The position numbers and the translations under genes were made by a program. Below the pieces are notes generated by a model. It worked only from the letters and a program-made list of their open reading frames with translations. It had not been told where the DNA came from and made no database searches. A DNA stretch of 64,000 bases from Oscillospiraceae bacterium (GTDB taxonomy: Bacteria; Bacillota; Clostridia; Oscillospirales; Oscillospiraceae), in the NCBI GenBank assembly GCA_015068125.1, contig SVLD01000001.1:93795-157794 (forward strand), in the 5' to 3' direction. Shown one piece after another: positions 34,891 to 44,719 of this stretch; position 1 is the first letter of the stretch, and each line of letters begins with the position of its first letter.

Positions 34891-37101
34891 ATGGAGCAGG
34901 AACTGGAGATCATCCAGGGCACCATCAGCGCGGTGGTGTATCAGAATTACGATAACGGCTACGCCGTCCTTCGACTCTCCGTTGGCGGTGGTGAAACGGT
35001 GACGGTAGTGGGCACGATCCCGTTGCCTGCGGGTGGAGAACGGCTCATGGTCACCGGAAAATGGAGCAATCATCAGAGCTACGGCCGCCAGTTTGAGGCA
35101 GAATTTCTGGAACGGCTCATGCCCCAGACCAGCGCGGAAATACTGAACTATCTGTCCAGCCGGATCATCAGGGGCATCGGCCCCAAGACCGCCGCCCGGA
35201 TCGTCAATCGTTTTGGAGATCAAACTCTGTATATCATGGAGCGGGAACCGGAGCGCCTGGCGGAGATCACCGGCATTACCAGAGAAAAAGCCAAAGCCAT
35301 CGGCGAGGAGTTCCGTCACCGGGTGGGTATGCGCCAGCTTATGGAATTTTTTACGTTGCATCAGCTTCCCGCGGAGCTGGCAGTCCGGGCTTATAAGCTC
35401 TATGGCGAGGGCACTGTGGATATGCTGTATGAAGACCCCTATCTTCTGATGGAGGAGGGGCTGGAAGCCCCCTTTGCGGCGGTGGATAAATTTGCTATCG
35501 ACATCGGCGTATCCGGTGAGGATCCCCGACGGATCCGTGCGGGCATTACCTTTGAGCTGGTGTATAATCTCTCTGCCGGCCACAGCTTTTTGCCCAAGGA
35601 CAAGCTAATCGCCGCGGCGGCGCAGCTTTTGTCTGTAGCTACGGAAGTGGTAGAAAATAATATGGAGATCATGCTGGAAAATCAGCAGCTTATTCGCTGC
35701 ACCCTGGCTGGGATCTCTGTTATCTACCTGCCGGAACTTTATGAGGCGGAAAATTATATTACCGGCAGACTTCTCTCTGCCGCGCGGCTCCAATTTCCGG
35801 AGCCCAGAAACATGAAATCTCTGATGCGCGGGGTGGCGGCGGAAAGCGGCCTGTGCTATTCCCAGCATCAGGAGACGGCTATCCGGCAGGCGGCCTCCGC
35901 CGGAATGCTGCTGATCACCGGCGGCCCCGGCACCGGTAAGACCACAATTTTGAAAGGCATACTGTCCCTGCTGGGGCAGATGCAGCTCAAATGCCTCCTG
36001 GCAGCCCCCACCGGCAGAGCCGCCAAGCGGCTTTCCGAGGTCACCGGGGAGGAGGCTTGTACCATCCACAGACTGCTGGAAGCCGGCATCGATCCGGCTA
36101 CCGGAAAAATGTGCTTTGCCAAGGATGAATCCGATCCCCTGAAGGCCGATGCCATTATCGTGGATGAAATGTCCATGGTAGATGTCCTGCTTCTCCATAG
36201 CCTGCTGAAGGCAGTACCTCCGGGAAAACGGCTGATTTTCGTGGGCGATCCCGACCAGCTGCCTCCTGTGGGCCCGGGATTTCCTTTCAGCGATATGCTT
36301 CGCAGTGAAATGCTGCCGGCGGTGCGGCTGACGGAAATTTTCCGCCAGGCCCAGGAGAGCCTCATCGTTATGAACGCCCACCGGGTCAATAACGGCCAGA
36401 TGCCGGAGCTGAAAAATGTTAAAAGCGACTTTTTCTTCCTGGGCTGCCGCTCGGAAGAGGAGGTTCGCCAGACCATCACCGGCCTGTGTGCCACCCGGCT
36501 ACCGAAAAATATGGGCATTGCTCCGGATCAGATCCAGGTGCTTTCTCCCACCAGAAAAGGCGGCGTGGGTACAGCGGTGCTGAATCAGACCCTGCAGATG
36601 GCGCTGAACCCCCAGCATCCCAATAAAAAAGAACGCCAGTTCGGAGATTTTGCTTTCCGGGAAGGCGACCGGGTGATGCAAATTCGCAATAACTATGATA
36701 TTATGTGGAAAAAGTGCGACGGCAGCGCCGTAGGTACCGGCATTTTCAACGGCGACGTGGGCACTATCCGCAGCATCGATCCCCATGGCGAAACCATGAC
36801 CGTGGTATTCGACGACCGGGAAGCAGATTATGACTTCGATCAGCTGGGCGAGCTGGAGCCGGCCTATGCCATGACGGTGCATAAGAGCCAGGGCAGTGAG
36901 TATCGGGCAGTGATTTTGTCTGCCTGGAACGGCTCGCCCTATCTTCTCAGCCGCAGCGTGCTGTATACCGCCATCACCCGGGCAAGGGAATTGCTGATCA
37001 TTGTCGGCAGACCGGAAACGGTGGCGGCTATGACGGAAAATGCAAAGCGTAACCGGCGGTATACCGGCTTGAAGCTGAGATTGCAGGGGAAAACTACATG
37101 A
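34891..37101 (+). CDS. recD2: RecD2-family ATP-dependent DNA helicase
   Basis: 736-aa SF1B 5'-3' helicase. An N-terminal OB-like domain and helix-hairpin-helix region (IRGIGPKTAARIVNRFG, about 88-105) precede the motor, as in RecD2 enzymes that work without RecBC. Motor motifs: Walker A GGPGTGKTT, Walker B VDEMSMVD, GDPDQLPPVGPG, the VHKSQGSEY region and YTAITRARELL. Start at 34891 behind AAAGGAGGG; the earlier ATG at 34858 lies in the -10 box. It overlaps comF by 4 bases. Confidence 0.94.
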   Translation: MEQELEIIQGTISAVVYQNYDNGYAVLRLSVGGGETVTVVGTIPLPAGGERLMVTGKWSNHQSYGRQFEAEFLERLMPQTSAEILNYLSSRIIRGIGPKTAARIVNRFGDQTLYIMEREPERLAEITGITREKAKAIGEEFRHRVGMRQLMEFFTLHQLPAELAVRAYKLYGEGTVDMLYEDPYLLMEEGLEAPFAAVDKFAIDIGVSGEDPRRIRAGITFELVYNLSAGHSFLPKDKLIAAAAQLLSVATEVVENNMEIMLENQQLIRCTLAGISVIYLPELYEAENYITGRLLSAARLQFPEPRNMKSLMRGVAAESGLCYSQHQETAIRQAASAGMLLITGGPGTGKTTILKGILSLLGQMQLKCLLAAPTGRAAKRLSEVTGEEACTIHRLLEAGIDPATGKMCFAKDESDPLKADAIIVDEMSMVDVLLLHSLLKAVPPGKRLIFVGDPDQLPPVGPGFPFSDMLRSEMLPAVRLTEIFRQAQESLIVMNAHRVNNGQMPELKNVKSDFFFLGCRSEEEVRQTITGLCATRLPKNMGIAPDQIQVLSPTRKGGVGTAVLNQTLQMALNPQHPNKKERQFGDFAFREGDRVMQIRNNYDIMWKKCDGSAVGTGIFNGDVGTIRSIDPHGETMTVVFDDREADYDFDQLGELEPAYAMTVHKSQGSEYRAVILSAWNGSPYLLSRSVLYTAITRARELLIIVGRPETVAAMTENAKRNRRYTGLKLRLQGKTT

Positions 37102-37766
37102 AGATAACCGATCAAATCTTGCGGTGGCTGTTTCCACCCAAATGCGTGCTCTGCGGCAAGGTACTGAACGAGGAAGAAACCGACTTTTGCCACGCCTGCC
37201 GGATCGAGAGTCCGGAATGTCCCGTGTCCAACAGAAGAAAGCTGCCTTTCCTTGACAGTTGGCTTGCGGTTTGGTATTATGAAGACTCAGTCCGGGATAG
37301 TATTCTGCGGTTCAAATTCCGCAGAGCCAGAGGTTATGCCGGCACCTATGGCAGAGCCTTGGCTATGAAGATTCAGCAGGAGCATCCCGAGGGCTTTGAC
37401 TGCCTGACCTGGGTGCCTATCAGCCCCTTGCGGAAATTTACCCGGGGCTATGACCAGGTGGAACTGCTTGCACAAAGCGTGGGCAGGGAATTGGGCGTGG
37501 AGCCGGTGGCGCTGCTGCAAAAGGTGCGCCATAATCGGCCCCAGTCCGGCATTGTGGGCGATGCCCAACGCAGAGCCAATGTGCTGGGCGCTTACCGGGC
37601 AGTCAATACAGATGTGTTGCAGGATAAGAAAGTTTTGATTCTCGATGATATTATTACTACCGGTGCCACCCTGGGCGAATGTGCCCGGGTGCTGCTGACT
37701 GCCGGTGCTGGCGAAATCCATTGCGGCGCCGTGGCCATCGCCCGGCGGCAAAAACAAAGTAGGTGA
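37098..37766 (+). CDS. comF: ComF-family phosphoribosyltransferase-like protein
   Basis: 222 aa. An N-terminal zinc ribbon (CVLCGKVLNEEETDFCHAC) and a PRPP-loop domain (VLILDDIITTGATLGECARVL) define the family, which helps bring DNA into the cytoplasm during transformation in competent bacteria. Here it is coupled to a helicase gene by ATGA overlap. Other competence genes are not in view, so the role may be broader recombination. Confidence 0.9.
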   Translation: MKITDQILRWLFPPKCVLCGKVLNEEETDFCHACRIESPECPVSNRRKLPFLDSWLAVWYYEDSVRDSILRFKFRRARGYAGTYGRALAMKIQQEHPEGFDCLTWVPISPLRKFTRGYDQVELLAQSVGRELGVEPVALLQKVRHNRPQSGIVGDAQRRANVLGAYRAVNTDVLQDKKVLILDDIITTGATLGECARVLLTAGAGEIHCGAVAIARRQKQSR

Positions 37767-37771
37767 AGGTT

Positions 37772-38809
37772 ATGAAGCTATTTTCTCATGATCTGGGTAT
37801 CGACCTGGGAACGGCCAATGTGCTGATATATGTGGACGGCAAGGGTATCGTCGTCCGGGAGCCCTCCGTTGTGGCCATGGATAAGAACACCGGTAAGATC
37901 CTGGAGGTGGGCTCCGCTGCCCGGAATATGCTGGGCAGAACCCCCGGCAATGTGGTGGCCATGCATCCGCTGAAGGACGGCGTGATCTCTGACCATGAAA
38001 TGACGGTGAAGATGCTGCAGATGTTCTTCCGGGAGGCGGCAAAATCCTCCCTGTTTACTCCCAAACCCCGAGTGGTCATTTGCGTACCCAGCGGCGTGAC
38101 GGAGGTTGAGGAACGGACGGTTATCAATGCGGCCATCGATGCCGGCGCCCGCCGGGCATACCTCATTGAGGAACCTCTGGCTGCGGCTCTGGGCGCAGGA
38201 CTGGATATCAAGGGCCCCAACGGCCAGATGATCGTGGATATCGGCTGCGGTACTACCGATGTGGCAGTGCTGAGCCTCAACGGCGTGGCGGCTTCCTCCT
38301 CTATTAAGGTGGCGGGCAGCAGCTTTGATGAGGCCATTGGCCGGTATGTCCGCCGGAAACACGGTGTGGTCATCGGTCAGGTCACCGCGGAGGATGTAAA
38401 GATCCAGATCGGCAGTGTGTACCCCAGACCGGAAATCGTCAGCATGAATGTCAAGGGCAGAGATGCCAAAACCGGCATGCCCCGGGAGTTGACTTTGTTT
38501 TCCGATGAGATTTATGAGGTTCTGAAGCGACCGGCACGGCAGATCGCCGACGAAGTGCTGTCGGTTTGGGAAGAAACCTCTCCGGAGCTGGTCAGTGATA
38601 TTTCCGAAAATGGCATTACCCTCACCGGCGGCAGCAGCCAGATCTGGGGCATGGACAGACTGCTGACAGAACGCACCGGCGTTCTTTGTACCCTGGCGGA
38701 TGATCCTGACTCCTGTGTGGCCTATGGCTGCGGCAAGAGTCTGGCCTGGATCAACCACATGCAGGAAGGCCCAATCAATATTGCAAGACAGCGCATGATG
38801 CACGGGTAA
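37772..38809 (+). CDS. mreB: MreB/Mbl-type actin-like cell-shape protein
   Basis: 345 aa. Phosphate-binding loops LGIDLGTANVLIYV and DIGCGTTDVAVLS and the adenosine motif LTGGSSQIWG are intact. It polymerises under the membrane and guides lateral wall synthesis. The ATG at 37772 follows AGGTGA at 5 bases; the GTG at 37763 overlapping comF has no ribosome site. No mreC or mreD follows, so this is a lone copy, in the common clostridial recD2-comF-mreB order. Confidence 0.93.
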   Translation: MKLFSHDLGIDLGTANVLIYVDGKGIVVREPSVVAMDKNTGKILEVGSAARNMLGRTPGNVVAMHPLKDGVISDHEMTVKMLQMFFREAAKSSLFTPKPRVVICVPSGVTEVEERTVINAAIDAGARRAYLIEEPLAAALGAGLDIKGPNGQMIVDIGCGTTDVAVLSLNGVAASSSIKVAGSSFDEAIGRYVRRKHGVVIGQVTAEDVKIQIGSVYPRPEIVSMNVKGRDAKTGMPRELTLFSDEIYEVLKRPARQIADEVLSVWEETSPELVSDISENGITLTGGSSQIWGMDRLLTERTGVLCTLADDPDSCVAYGCGKSLAWINHMQEGPINIARQRMMHG

Positions 38810-38817
38810 AAAAAGTA

Positions 38818-38843
38818 GCGCGCTCCGATTTTTCGGAGCGCGC
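38818..38843. terminator. Bidirectional terminator after mreB
   Basis: GCGCGCTCCGA-tttt-TCGGAGCGCGC, A-run on the left, TGTTTGTTT on the right. Confidence 0.9.
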
Positions 38844-38851
38844 CTGTTTGT

Positions 38852-39697
38852 TTACTCAGTCTGGCAGCAACAGCTGCGGTAGCTGTCGTAGTCCGGAGGA
38901 TTGCAGCCGCCGTCGCAGTCGTTGGGTGCGAACTGGGTGGCAGGGAAGGGAATCCGGGAGAACATCTCGCAGGGATCCTCAGCGCAGCCGGGGGCGTCGC
39001 AGCATTCCTTGGTGGGGATAGCGTAATCGAGTATGGGAACCACCAGCTGGGCATCCCGCTCCAGACGGACGATGGAGAACTGCCCCAGGGTGACAAACAG
39101 CCGACGCCGCTCCCCGGAGAGCACCAGATCGTCGTCGAAAAGCTGCTGGATGTCGGCAGGGATCTGCAGAGCACATTCCTCCCGGCACTTCTCGTGGCAT
39201 ACCTCCCGAACCTTGGAGCTGAGGACCATGGGCTCCAGTACTTCCACCACGGCGGTGGGACGGTTGGCATAGTACCGGGTGAATCCGTCGGGGGCGCAGA
39301 AGCGGGTGTCGCTGCGGTAGATGTGGGCCCGGCTGTCCTCGCCGCAGAGCACTGCCCGCTTGGTGAATACTGCCAGGCCGTAGAGGGCGGCGGGGCGGGC
39401 GGAGCCGATGGTGGCATCCGCAAGAACCCGGTAGTAGAAGGTGACGTCGATGCAATAGTGGTTGCGGTCGAAGGCCACAGGCTCCACATCGATGTATGCG
39501 TAAAGCAGCTCGGCGCAGCGCACACGGGCGTTGGCGCAGGAGTCAAGGACGTTCTGGGAGCCCCTGGTCAGATAGACCCGAAGATCTTCGATGCAGTCTT
39601 TGTCCCGGCAGCTGTCCGTGATCTTTCTTGTGTGGATGGACATGGCCTGCTGGTCGTTACAACCGGGGTGCAGGGTGTCCCTGTTCAGATCAGACAT
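38852..39697 (-). CDS. Cysteine-rich conserved protein, possible spore-coat component
   Basis: 281 aa from the ATG behind GGAGGTATCC; no signal peptide or membrane helix. Cysteines are frequent: DSCRDKDC near residue 32, CHEKCREEC in the middle and a C-terminal Cys cluster (KECCDAPGCAEDPC, GGCNPPDY, SCCCQTE). The centre is beta-rich (YCIDVTFYYRVLADATI). High Cys, an acidic Tyr-rich tail and absence of secretion signals recall cross-linked coat or exosporium proteins of spore formers, but no family name is certain. Confidence 0.72.
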   Translation of the reverse strand: MSDLNRDTLHPGCNDQQAMSIHTRKITDSCRDKDCIEDLRVYLTRGSQNVLDSCANARVRCAELLYAYIDVEPVAFDRNHYCIDVTFYYRVLADATIGSARPAALYGLAVFTKRAVLCGEDSRAHIYRSDTRFCAPDGFTRYYANRPTAVVEVLEPMVLSSKVREVCHEKCREECALQIPADIQQLFDDDLVLSGERRRLFVTLGQFSIVRLERDAQLVVPILDYAIPTKECCDAPGCAEDPCEMFSRIPFPATQFAPNDCDGGCNPPDYDSYRSCCCQTE

Positions 39698-40036
39698 GAT
39701 GGATACCTCCCGTTGAAATGTAGGGATAAGCAAATGCTTACAGGACAGTTTATGCAAGCCGATGGTTTAAGTGCAGGTCGGTGTCGAAAAAATAAGGTGG
39801 ATATCTAATACCTCTCATGGAGGCTGTAGGGACCGGCGTCCTCGACGGTCCTTTTCCAAAAGCAGCGGACCGTCCGGAAGGCCGGTCCCTACATAGCATA
39901 TGGCCACACATAGGCTGACAGAAATTCAAATTTATTACACAAAAACACATCCACCGACCAAATCGGCGGATGTGTTCGTATAACCCTCATCCGTCACGGC
40001 GAACGCCGTGCCACCTTCCCCGGAGGGAAAGGCTTT
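39698..40036. repeat. Non-coding stretch with repeat families E and D
   Basis: 39826-39892 is an imperfect palindrome with ends GTAGGGACCGGC and GCCGGTCCCTAC and inner GACGGTCC/GGACCGTC (family E). 39986-40036 repeats the second half of family D: CTCATCCGTCACG, GCCGTGCCACCTTCCCC and a closing hairpin with T-run. No gene is supported in this interval. Confidence 0.75.
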
Positions 40037-41056
40037 TTACAGGAACTTATATTTGGTTTCGGAGTGGTAAGGCTGGCCGGCCTTGGTGATGGGCTGGGCC
40101 CAATCGGGGTGGTTTATCGCATCGGGGTAAAACTGGGTCTCCAGGCAGATGCCGCCCCGGTGGATGTAGGAAACACCGTCCTTGCCAGTTTCGCCCATGA
40201 GGAAGTTGCCGGAATAGAACTGGATGCCGCAGCAGTCGGTATAGACCTCCATGGTTCTGCCGGAAACGGGATCGGACAGGGTGGCGCAGGGGTTGGTATA
40301 GACCTCGAAATTGTGGTCATAGCCACCCTGGAGCTCCAGAGCGTCGTACTTTTCTCCCAGGTCACGGCCGATGGCCTTGGGCTGACGGAAGTCCATGGGG
40401 CTGCCCTCTACGCTGCGGTTTTCGCCGGTGGGGATGGACAGGGCGTCGCAGGCGGTGAAATGCCGGGCAGGCATGGAGAGAATCTGGGACATGGCCTTCT
40501 GGGGATTCTTGTGACCGGCCAGGTTGAAATAGGTGTGGTTGGTCATGTTGAACACGGTGTCCTGATCGCAGAGGCCATCGTAGATGATGCACAGGCAACC
40601 CTCATTGTCCAGCTTGTAGGTCACATAAATGTCCGCATTTCCGGGAAAACCCTGGTCTCCGTCGGGGCTGGACAGGTGCAGGCGGATGCTGTTTGTTTCG
40701 TGGCTCACCACTTCCCACAGGCGGTTCTTGTAGGGGTCGAAGCCGCTGTGAAGATTGTTTACCTCGTTGTCGTTGGCGTCGATTTTGTAGGTCACACCAT
40801 TCAGACTGAACTTTGCACCGCCCACCCGGTTGGCGTTTCTGCCGACAGTGGCACCGAAATAGGTGGTGCTGGCGGTGTAATCGTCGGGCTTATCAAAACC
40901 CAGGATCACATCCTCCACATTCCCCTTGGCGTCGGGGGCGTACAGCCGGATCAGGGTAGCGCCGTGGTCGGAAACCACAGCAGTCAGACCGCCGCCGGTG
41001 ATGGTATACAGATAGGCGCTGCGCCCATCGGAACGAAGACCAAACAGTTCTTTCAT
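40037..41056 (-). CDS. galM: Aldose 1-epimerase (galactose mutarotase)
   Basis: 339 aa, usual GalM length. It interconverts alpha and beta anomers of hexoses. Catalytic His and Glu regions are seen in FNMTNHTYFNLAG (His) and GICLETQFYPDAINHPDW (Glu), with the substrate loop NLHSGFDPYKNRLWE. Start ATG 41054-41056 behind AAAGGAGA; the upstream part of the frame precedes the promoter. No other galactose genes are adjacent. Confidence 0.94.
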   Translation of the reverse strand: MKELFGLRSDGRSAYLYTITGGGLTAVVSDHGATLIRLYAPDAKGNVEDVILGFDKPDDYTASTTYFGATVGRNANRVGGAKFSLNGVTYKIDANDNEVNNLHSGFDPYKNRLWEVVSHETNSIRLHLSSPDGDQGFPGNADIYVTYKLDNEGCLCIIYDGLCDQDTVFNMTNHTYFNLAGHKNPQKAMSQILSMPARHFTACDALSIPTGENRSVEGSPMDFRQPKAIGRDLGEKYDALELQGGYDHNFEVYTNPCATLSDPVSGRTMEVYTDCCGIQFYSGNFLMGETGKDGVSYIHRGGICLETQFYPDAINHPDWAQPITKAGQPYHSETKYKFL

Positions 41057-41093
41057 AAGCAATCTCCTTTTTGTTTTGGAATAGCTGGAAAAC

Positions 41094-41122
41094 ATTATAC
41101 TACATATGCCGGCATTTTTCAA
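41094..41122 (-). promoter_or_regulatory. galM promoter
   Basis: -35 TTGAAA (41117-41122), 17-bp spacer, -10 TATAAT (41094-41099). Confidence 0.82.
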
Positions 41123-41188
41123 ACCCAAATGGAAAATTAAGCAAATTTTTCCGGTGGGTTAGGATGTTTTGTCAGAAACGGCTTTCCC

Positions 41189-41218
41189 TTGAATCAGCCA
41201 GGAAACTTCCTTTATAAT
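41189..41218 (+). promoter_or_regulatory. Promoter of the 234-aa secreted/anchored protein gene
   Basis: TTGAAT (41189-41194), 18-bp spacer, TATAAT (41213-41218). Confidence 0.75.
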
Positions 41219-41265
41219 GCCAACACGCCATGGGCGATGGTTGCAAATGAAGGGGAAATGGCAAA

Positions 41266-41970
41266 ATGGGGAAGTGGAAGTGGCATCTGCTGGGGATCAC
41301 AGCGGTGACTGCGATATGCTTGGGGTTGTTCAGTCCGGGAAAGCACGTCACGCCGATGCCGGCGGCAACGACACCGGTACGGCAGCGCCAGCAGGAAATG
41401 CCCGATAAAAAAGTGTCGTTACCCTGGCGCCAGGAGGATCTGGGCGTGGAAATTGAGGAGCTGGTAGCCTACGAGGGACCCTTTTTGGAGGACGGAAGCT
41501 ACGAACCGGTGTCCGACGCGGCGGCAATCATGCTGCGCAATACCGGTTCTCGGGGGATCTCCTTTTGTATGGTGGCGGTGGAGATGGAAAGCCGGACGCT
41601 GTACTTTGCGGTGACATGGCTGCCGGCGGGGGAGCGAGCCTTGGTTTTGGAGCATGACGGGCAAGTATACACCCGGGAGGCCATTGCCGAATGCCGGGTA
41701 GTGGGGATTCGCTGGGAAGAATTTGAATCAGCGCCCTTGCAGGTGACCCAGCTTGGGGAAAAGGAACTGACGGTAACCAATCAGTCTGGGCAGACACTGG
41801 AAAACAGCTGCCTGCGGCACAAGCTCTATGTCAGCCAGGGGGATTATTACCTGGGGGGATTTTCCTTTTGCACCTATTTGCCCATCCTGCAGCCGGGAGA
41901 AAGCTGCCGCATCCGCCCGGAAAACTATGGCGCAGAAACGGCAAAAATTGTGGCAAAACTGAAAAAATAA
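41266..41970 (+). CDS. Membrane-anchored or secreted protein of unknown function
   Basis: 234 aa. An N-terminal helix (WHLLGITAVTAICLGLF, about 5-21) is followed by a Pro/Gln linker and a beta-rich extracellular domain (about 50-234) with LGVEIEELVAYEGPFLEDG and ELTVTNQSGQTLENSC. The latter resembles the small immunoglobulin-like folds used for surface display. No catalytic residues can be pointed to. AAGGGGAA lies 9 bases before the ATG. Monocistronic between its own promoter and terminator. Confidence 0.75.
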   Translation: MGKWKWHLLGITAVTAICLGLFSPGKHVTPMPAATTPVRQRQQEMPDKKVSLPWRQEDLGVEIEELVAYEGPFLEDGSYEPVSDAAAIMLRNTGSRGISFCMVAVEMESRTLYFAVTWLPAGERALVLEHDGQVYTREAIAECRVVGIRWEEFESAPLQVTQLGEKELTVTNQSGQTLENSCLRHKLYVSQGDYYLGGFSFCTYLPILQPGESCRIRPENYGAETAKIVAKLKK

Positions 41971-41996
41971 AAGGAGTGGCAAGCGCCACTCCTTTT
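41969..41996. terminator. Bidirectional terminator
   Basis: AAAAGGAGTGGC/GCCACTCCTTTT with a 4-nt loop between converging genes. Confidence 0.9.
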
Positions 41997-42002
41997 GCTG
42001 TA

Positions 42003-42776
42003 TTAAAGAACCTTGGACAGGAAATCCTGCAGACGGGGGTTTTGAGGATTGTCGAACAGCTCCTCGGGGGTGCCCTGTTCCAGAAGCTTGCCCTCGTCCA
42101 TGAACACCATCCGGTTGCCCACTTCCCGGGCAAAGCCCATTTCGTGGGTAACCACCACCATGGTCATGCCCTCTTGGGCCAGCTCCTTCATAACGGAGAG
42201 AACTTCACCTACCATTTCGGGGTCCAGTGCGGAGGTGGGCTCGTCAAACAGCATGACCTCGGGCTCCATCATCAGCGCCCGGACGATAGCCACACGCTGC
42301 TTCTGACCGCCGGAGAGCTGAATGGGATAAGCAGATGCCCGGTCGCCCAGACCGACACGCTCCAGCAAGGCCAATGCCTTGCTAACCGCCTCCGCTTTGG
42401 GCATTTTCAGCACTTTTACGGGAGCCAGGATCATGTTTTCCAGAATGGTCTTGTGGGGGAACAGATTAAAATGCTGGAACACCATGCCCATCTTCTGGCG
42501 GTGCAGGTTGATATCGACCTTTTCCACCTTGTTCTGCTTGTTGATGAACTTTTTCTTGGTGATGTCGATATTGTGGAAGATGATCTCACCGTCGGTGGGC
42601 TCTTCCATGAGGTTCAAGCTCCGCAGAAAGGTGGACTTACCGGAGCCGGAGGGGCCGATGACGACCATCACATCGCCCTTGAAAATGTCGATGCTCACAT
42701 CGTCCAGGGCTTTGATGGCACCCTTGTTGTAGTACTTTTTCAGGTTCTTGACCTGGATCAGTTTACCGTTTGTCAC
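42003..42776 (-). CDS. Polar-amino-acid ABC transporter ATP-binding protein
   Basis: 257 aa (GlnQ/HisP type). Walker [14 protein letters not shown], signature [11 protein letters not shown] and Walker [15 protein letters not shown] are all present, and the C-terminus [20 protein letters not shown] matches the amino-acid importer class. It uses a GTG start (42774-42776) 9 bases after GGAGG and overlaps the permease gene by 14 bases. A MetN-like NDITKK insert region ([20 protein letters not shown]) is slightly longer than in GlnQ. Confidence 0.93.
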   Translation of the reverse strand: MTNGKLIQVKNLKKYYNKGAIKALDDVSIDIFKGDVMVVIGPSGSGKSTFLRSLNLMEEPTDGEIIFHNIDITKKKFINKQNKVEKVDINLHRQKMGMVFQHFNLFPHKTILENMILAPVKVLKMPKAEAVSKALALLERVGLGDRASAYPIQLSGGQKQRVAIVRALMMEPEVMLFDEPTSALDPEMVGEVLSVMKELAQEGMTMVVVTHEMGFAREVGNRMVFMDEGKLLEQGTPEELFDNPQNPRLQDFLSKVL

Positions 42777-43551
42777 CGCGGCTCATCCTCCTTTCGAAAT
42801 ATGCGACCAGCTTGGAAGTGGGGAAGCACAGGCAGAAGTATACTGCCGTAGCCACCAGCAAGGGTTCCATAACGATGTAATTGGCACCCTGAACCGCCGT
42901 CACGGCAAACATCAGATCCTGCACACCGATAGTATAGGTGATGGAGGATTCCTTGATAATCACGACGAATTCGTTGGCGATGGCCGGCAGGATGTTCTTG
43001 ATAGCCTGGGGCAAAATGATGTTGGTCAGGGTCTGTACCTTGGTCATACCCAGGCTCCGGGCGGCTTCAGTCTGGCCGCCGTCAATGGACTGAATGCCGC
43101 TGCGGATGATCTCACACAGGTAAGCACCGGAGTTCATACCCAGCGCCACAACACCGGGGATAAAGCGGTTGGACTTCAGAAAGCCGAACATAGTGAAAGA
43201 GGGCAGCTCGATGAGCTTGCCGAATACGCCGTGATAGATGATCATGATCTGCACCAGAACAGGGGTGGAGCGGAGAATCTCAACATATGCGGTGGCCAGG
43301 AACGCGATGGGATTAAACTTGCTGACAGCGACGAGAATCCGGCTGTTGCGAATCCGGCCATTTTTGCCGTAAGCCAGGAACCGGAAGGGTCGGATGTCGG
43401 TCATACGCATGATGGCAAGCAAGATGCCCAGCACAAAGCCGATGACAACTGTGAACAAAGCCAGCATAATGGTGGTGAAGATACCTTGTTCAATCAGCTT
43501 GATATAGCGGAAAGTTTTTTCAAAACCTTCTGCGGTAATAAAGTTGTTCAT
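42763..43551 (-). CDS. Polar-amino-acid ABC transporter permease
   Basis: 262 aa from the ATG at 43549-43551. Five membrane helices; the coupling EAA loop is [23 protein letters not shown]. The HisM/GlnP family signature [16 protein letters not shown] is present. A single permease implies a homodimer channel, with the neighbouring ATPase and binding protein completing the importer. Confidence 0.93.
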   Translation of the reverse strand: MNNFITAEGFEKTFRYIKLIEQGIFTTIMLALFTVVIGFVLGILLAIMRMTDIRPFRFLAYGKNGRIRNSRILVAVSKFNPIAFLATAYVEILRSTPVLVQIMIIYHGVFGKLIELPSFTMFGFLKSNRFIPGVVALGMNSGAYLCEIIRSGIQSIDGGQTEAARSLGMTKVQTLTNIILPQAIKNILPAIANEFVVIIKESSITYTIGVQDLMFAVTAVQGANYIVMEPLLVATAVYFCLCFPTSKLVAYFERRMSRGDKR

Positions 43552-43620
43552 TGCAGTTTCCTTTCCGATACACACCAAATTCCTCCCCGGGTCAAGGGGA
43601 GGAATTTTGATGTAAGTAAA

Positions 43621-44499
43621 TTATTCTTCGTCGGAGGGCTCGGTGGGCTTGCCGTCGGGACCCAGCAGACCCTGGTAGTTATCACCGGCTGCCAGTTCCA
43701 GAGCCTCGGCCACGAACTTAGCGAATTGGCCATCGTCGACGCACTTGTTCAGAGCTTCGTTAACATACTTCAGCAGGTCGGCGTTGCCCTTCTTGACACC
43801 GATAACGTTACCTTCAGCTTCATAGGGAACTTCACAAACGATCTGCAGGTCGGGGTAGTTGGCGCTGTAAGCAACAGCCACGTCCCATTCCACATAAGCG
43901 CCGTCGATCTTGCCGCTGACCAGCTCAGCGATGATGTCGGTTGCCTTGACCAGGTTGATCAGCTGAGCGTCGGGGCTGTACTGGGCAGCCAGGTCGTTCT
44001 GGATGGTACCGGTCTGGGCAGCGATCTGATACTCGGACTTGTTGGTGGAGGCCAGATCGGTGAACTTGGAAGCATTGGCTTTGGTGGTAATGAAGGCCTG
44101 CTTGCCTTCGTAGTACATATCGGAGAAGTCTACGGAATCCTCACGGTCAGGGTCGGGGGACAGACCGGCGATGGCCAGGTCTGCGGTGCCGGCGGCCATT
44201 TCACCCATAATGCCGTTGAAGTCCATGGGGACGACTTCCAGAGTCAGACCCAGGTAGTCAGCGATGTACTTGGCCAGAGCCATGTCAAAGCCGGCCAGGG
44301 AGGGGTTGCCTGCCTCGTCCAGAGCGTAGAACTCATAGGGTGCATAGTCGGGAGAGGTAACAACGGTGAGGTAACCCTCTTTGACGGTTGTGATGTTGTA
44401 GGTGTTCTTGCCGGGGGCTTCTTCCTGGTCTGCGGTGCAGCCGGCGAACATGCCCAGCATCATAAGTACAGCCATTGTCAAAGCAATCAGTTTTTTCAT
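43621..44499 (-). CDS. Amino-acid ABC transporter substrate-binding lipoprotein
   Basis: 292 aa, SBP family 3. The lipobox FAGC puts the lipid-modified Cys at 21. Ligand-pocket signatures are SPDYAPYEFYALDEAGN, GFDMALAKYIADYLGLTLE and the Asp/Arg region SPDPDREDSVDFSDMYYEGKQAF. The family binds polar or basic amino acids; the exact ligand is unknown. It is first in the operon and carries the operator-rich promoter, so its expression is probably set by an amino-acid-responsive repressor. Confidence 0.93.
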   Translation of the reverse strand: MKKLIALTMAVLMMLGMFAGCTADQEEAPGKNTYNITTVKEGYLTVVTSPDYAPYEFYALDEAGNPSLAGFDMALAKYIADYLGLTLEVVPMDFNGIMGEMAAGTADLAIAGLSPDPDREDSVDFSDMYYEGKQAFITTKANASKFTDLASTNKSEYQIAAQTGTIQNDLAAQYSPDAQLINLVKATDIIAELVSGKIDGAYVEWDVAVAYSANYPDLQIVCEVPYEAEGNVIGVKKGNADLLKYVNEALNKCVDDGQFAKFVAEALELAAGDNYQGLLGPDGKPTEPSDEE

Positions 44500-44546
44500 T
44501 TTTCATTACTCCTTTTCTTGCACCCGGGGAGGTGCGTTGTTGATGT

Positions 44547-44579
44547 GTGCATTATAGCTCGAATATTATGCACCGTCAA
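44547..44579 (-). promoter_or_regulatory. Promoter and palindromic operator of the amino-acid importer operon
   Basis: -35 TTGACG (44574-44579), 17-bp spacer, -10 TATAAT (44551-44556). A perfect GTGCAT (44547-44552)/ATGCAC (44568-44573) inverted repeat covers the -10 and spacer, so a bound protein would block the promoter. Confidence 0.8.
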
Positions 44580-44622
44580 TTGTGTGTAAATCCAAGAGAT
44601 GTCCAGAAATAAAGAGATAAAC

Positions 44623-44717
44623 TGTGCATAATACACAAAATGGAAAACTAAAAATGCATAAATGCATAAAATGCTAAAAAAATCACAATTGAATAAACGA
44701 ATAAATTAAGCGCATAA
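44623..44717. promoter_or_regulatory. Cluster of TGCAT half-sites upstream of the importer promoter
   Basis: GTGCATAAT (44624-44632), ATGCATAAATGCAT (about 44654-44667) followed by AAAATGC, and CGCATAAATG (44711-44720) lie in a very AT-rich stretch. TGCAT/ATGCA halves resemble ArgR-type boxes of Gram-positives, but spacing is not uniform. No regulator gene is nearby. Confidence 0.5.
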
Positions 44718-44719
44718 AT

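Noticed and set aside
34704..34925. 73-codon reverse frame upstream of atpZ
   Set aside because: It covers both divergent promoters and has no ribosome site.
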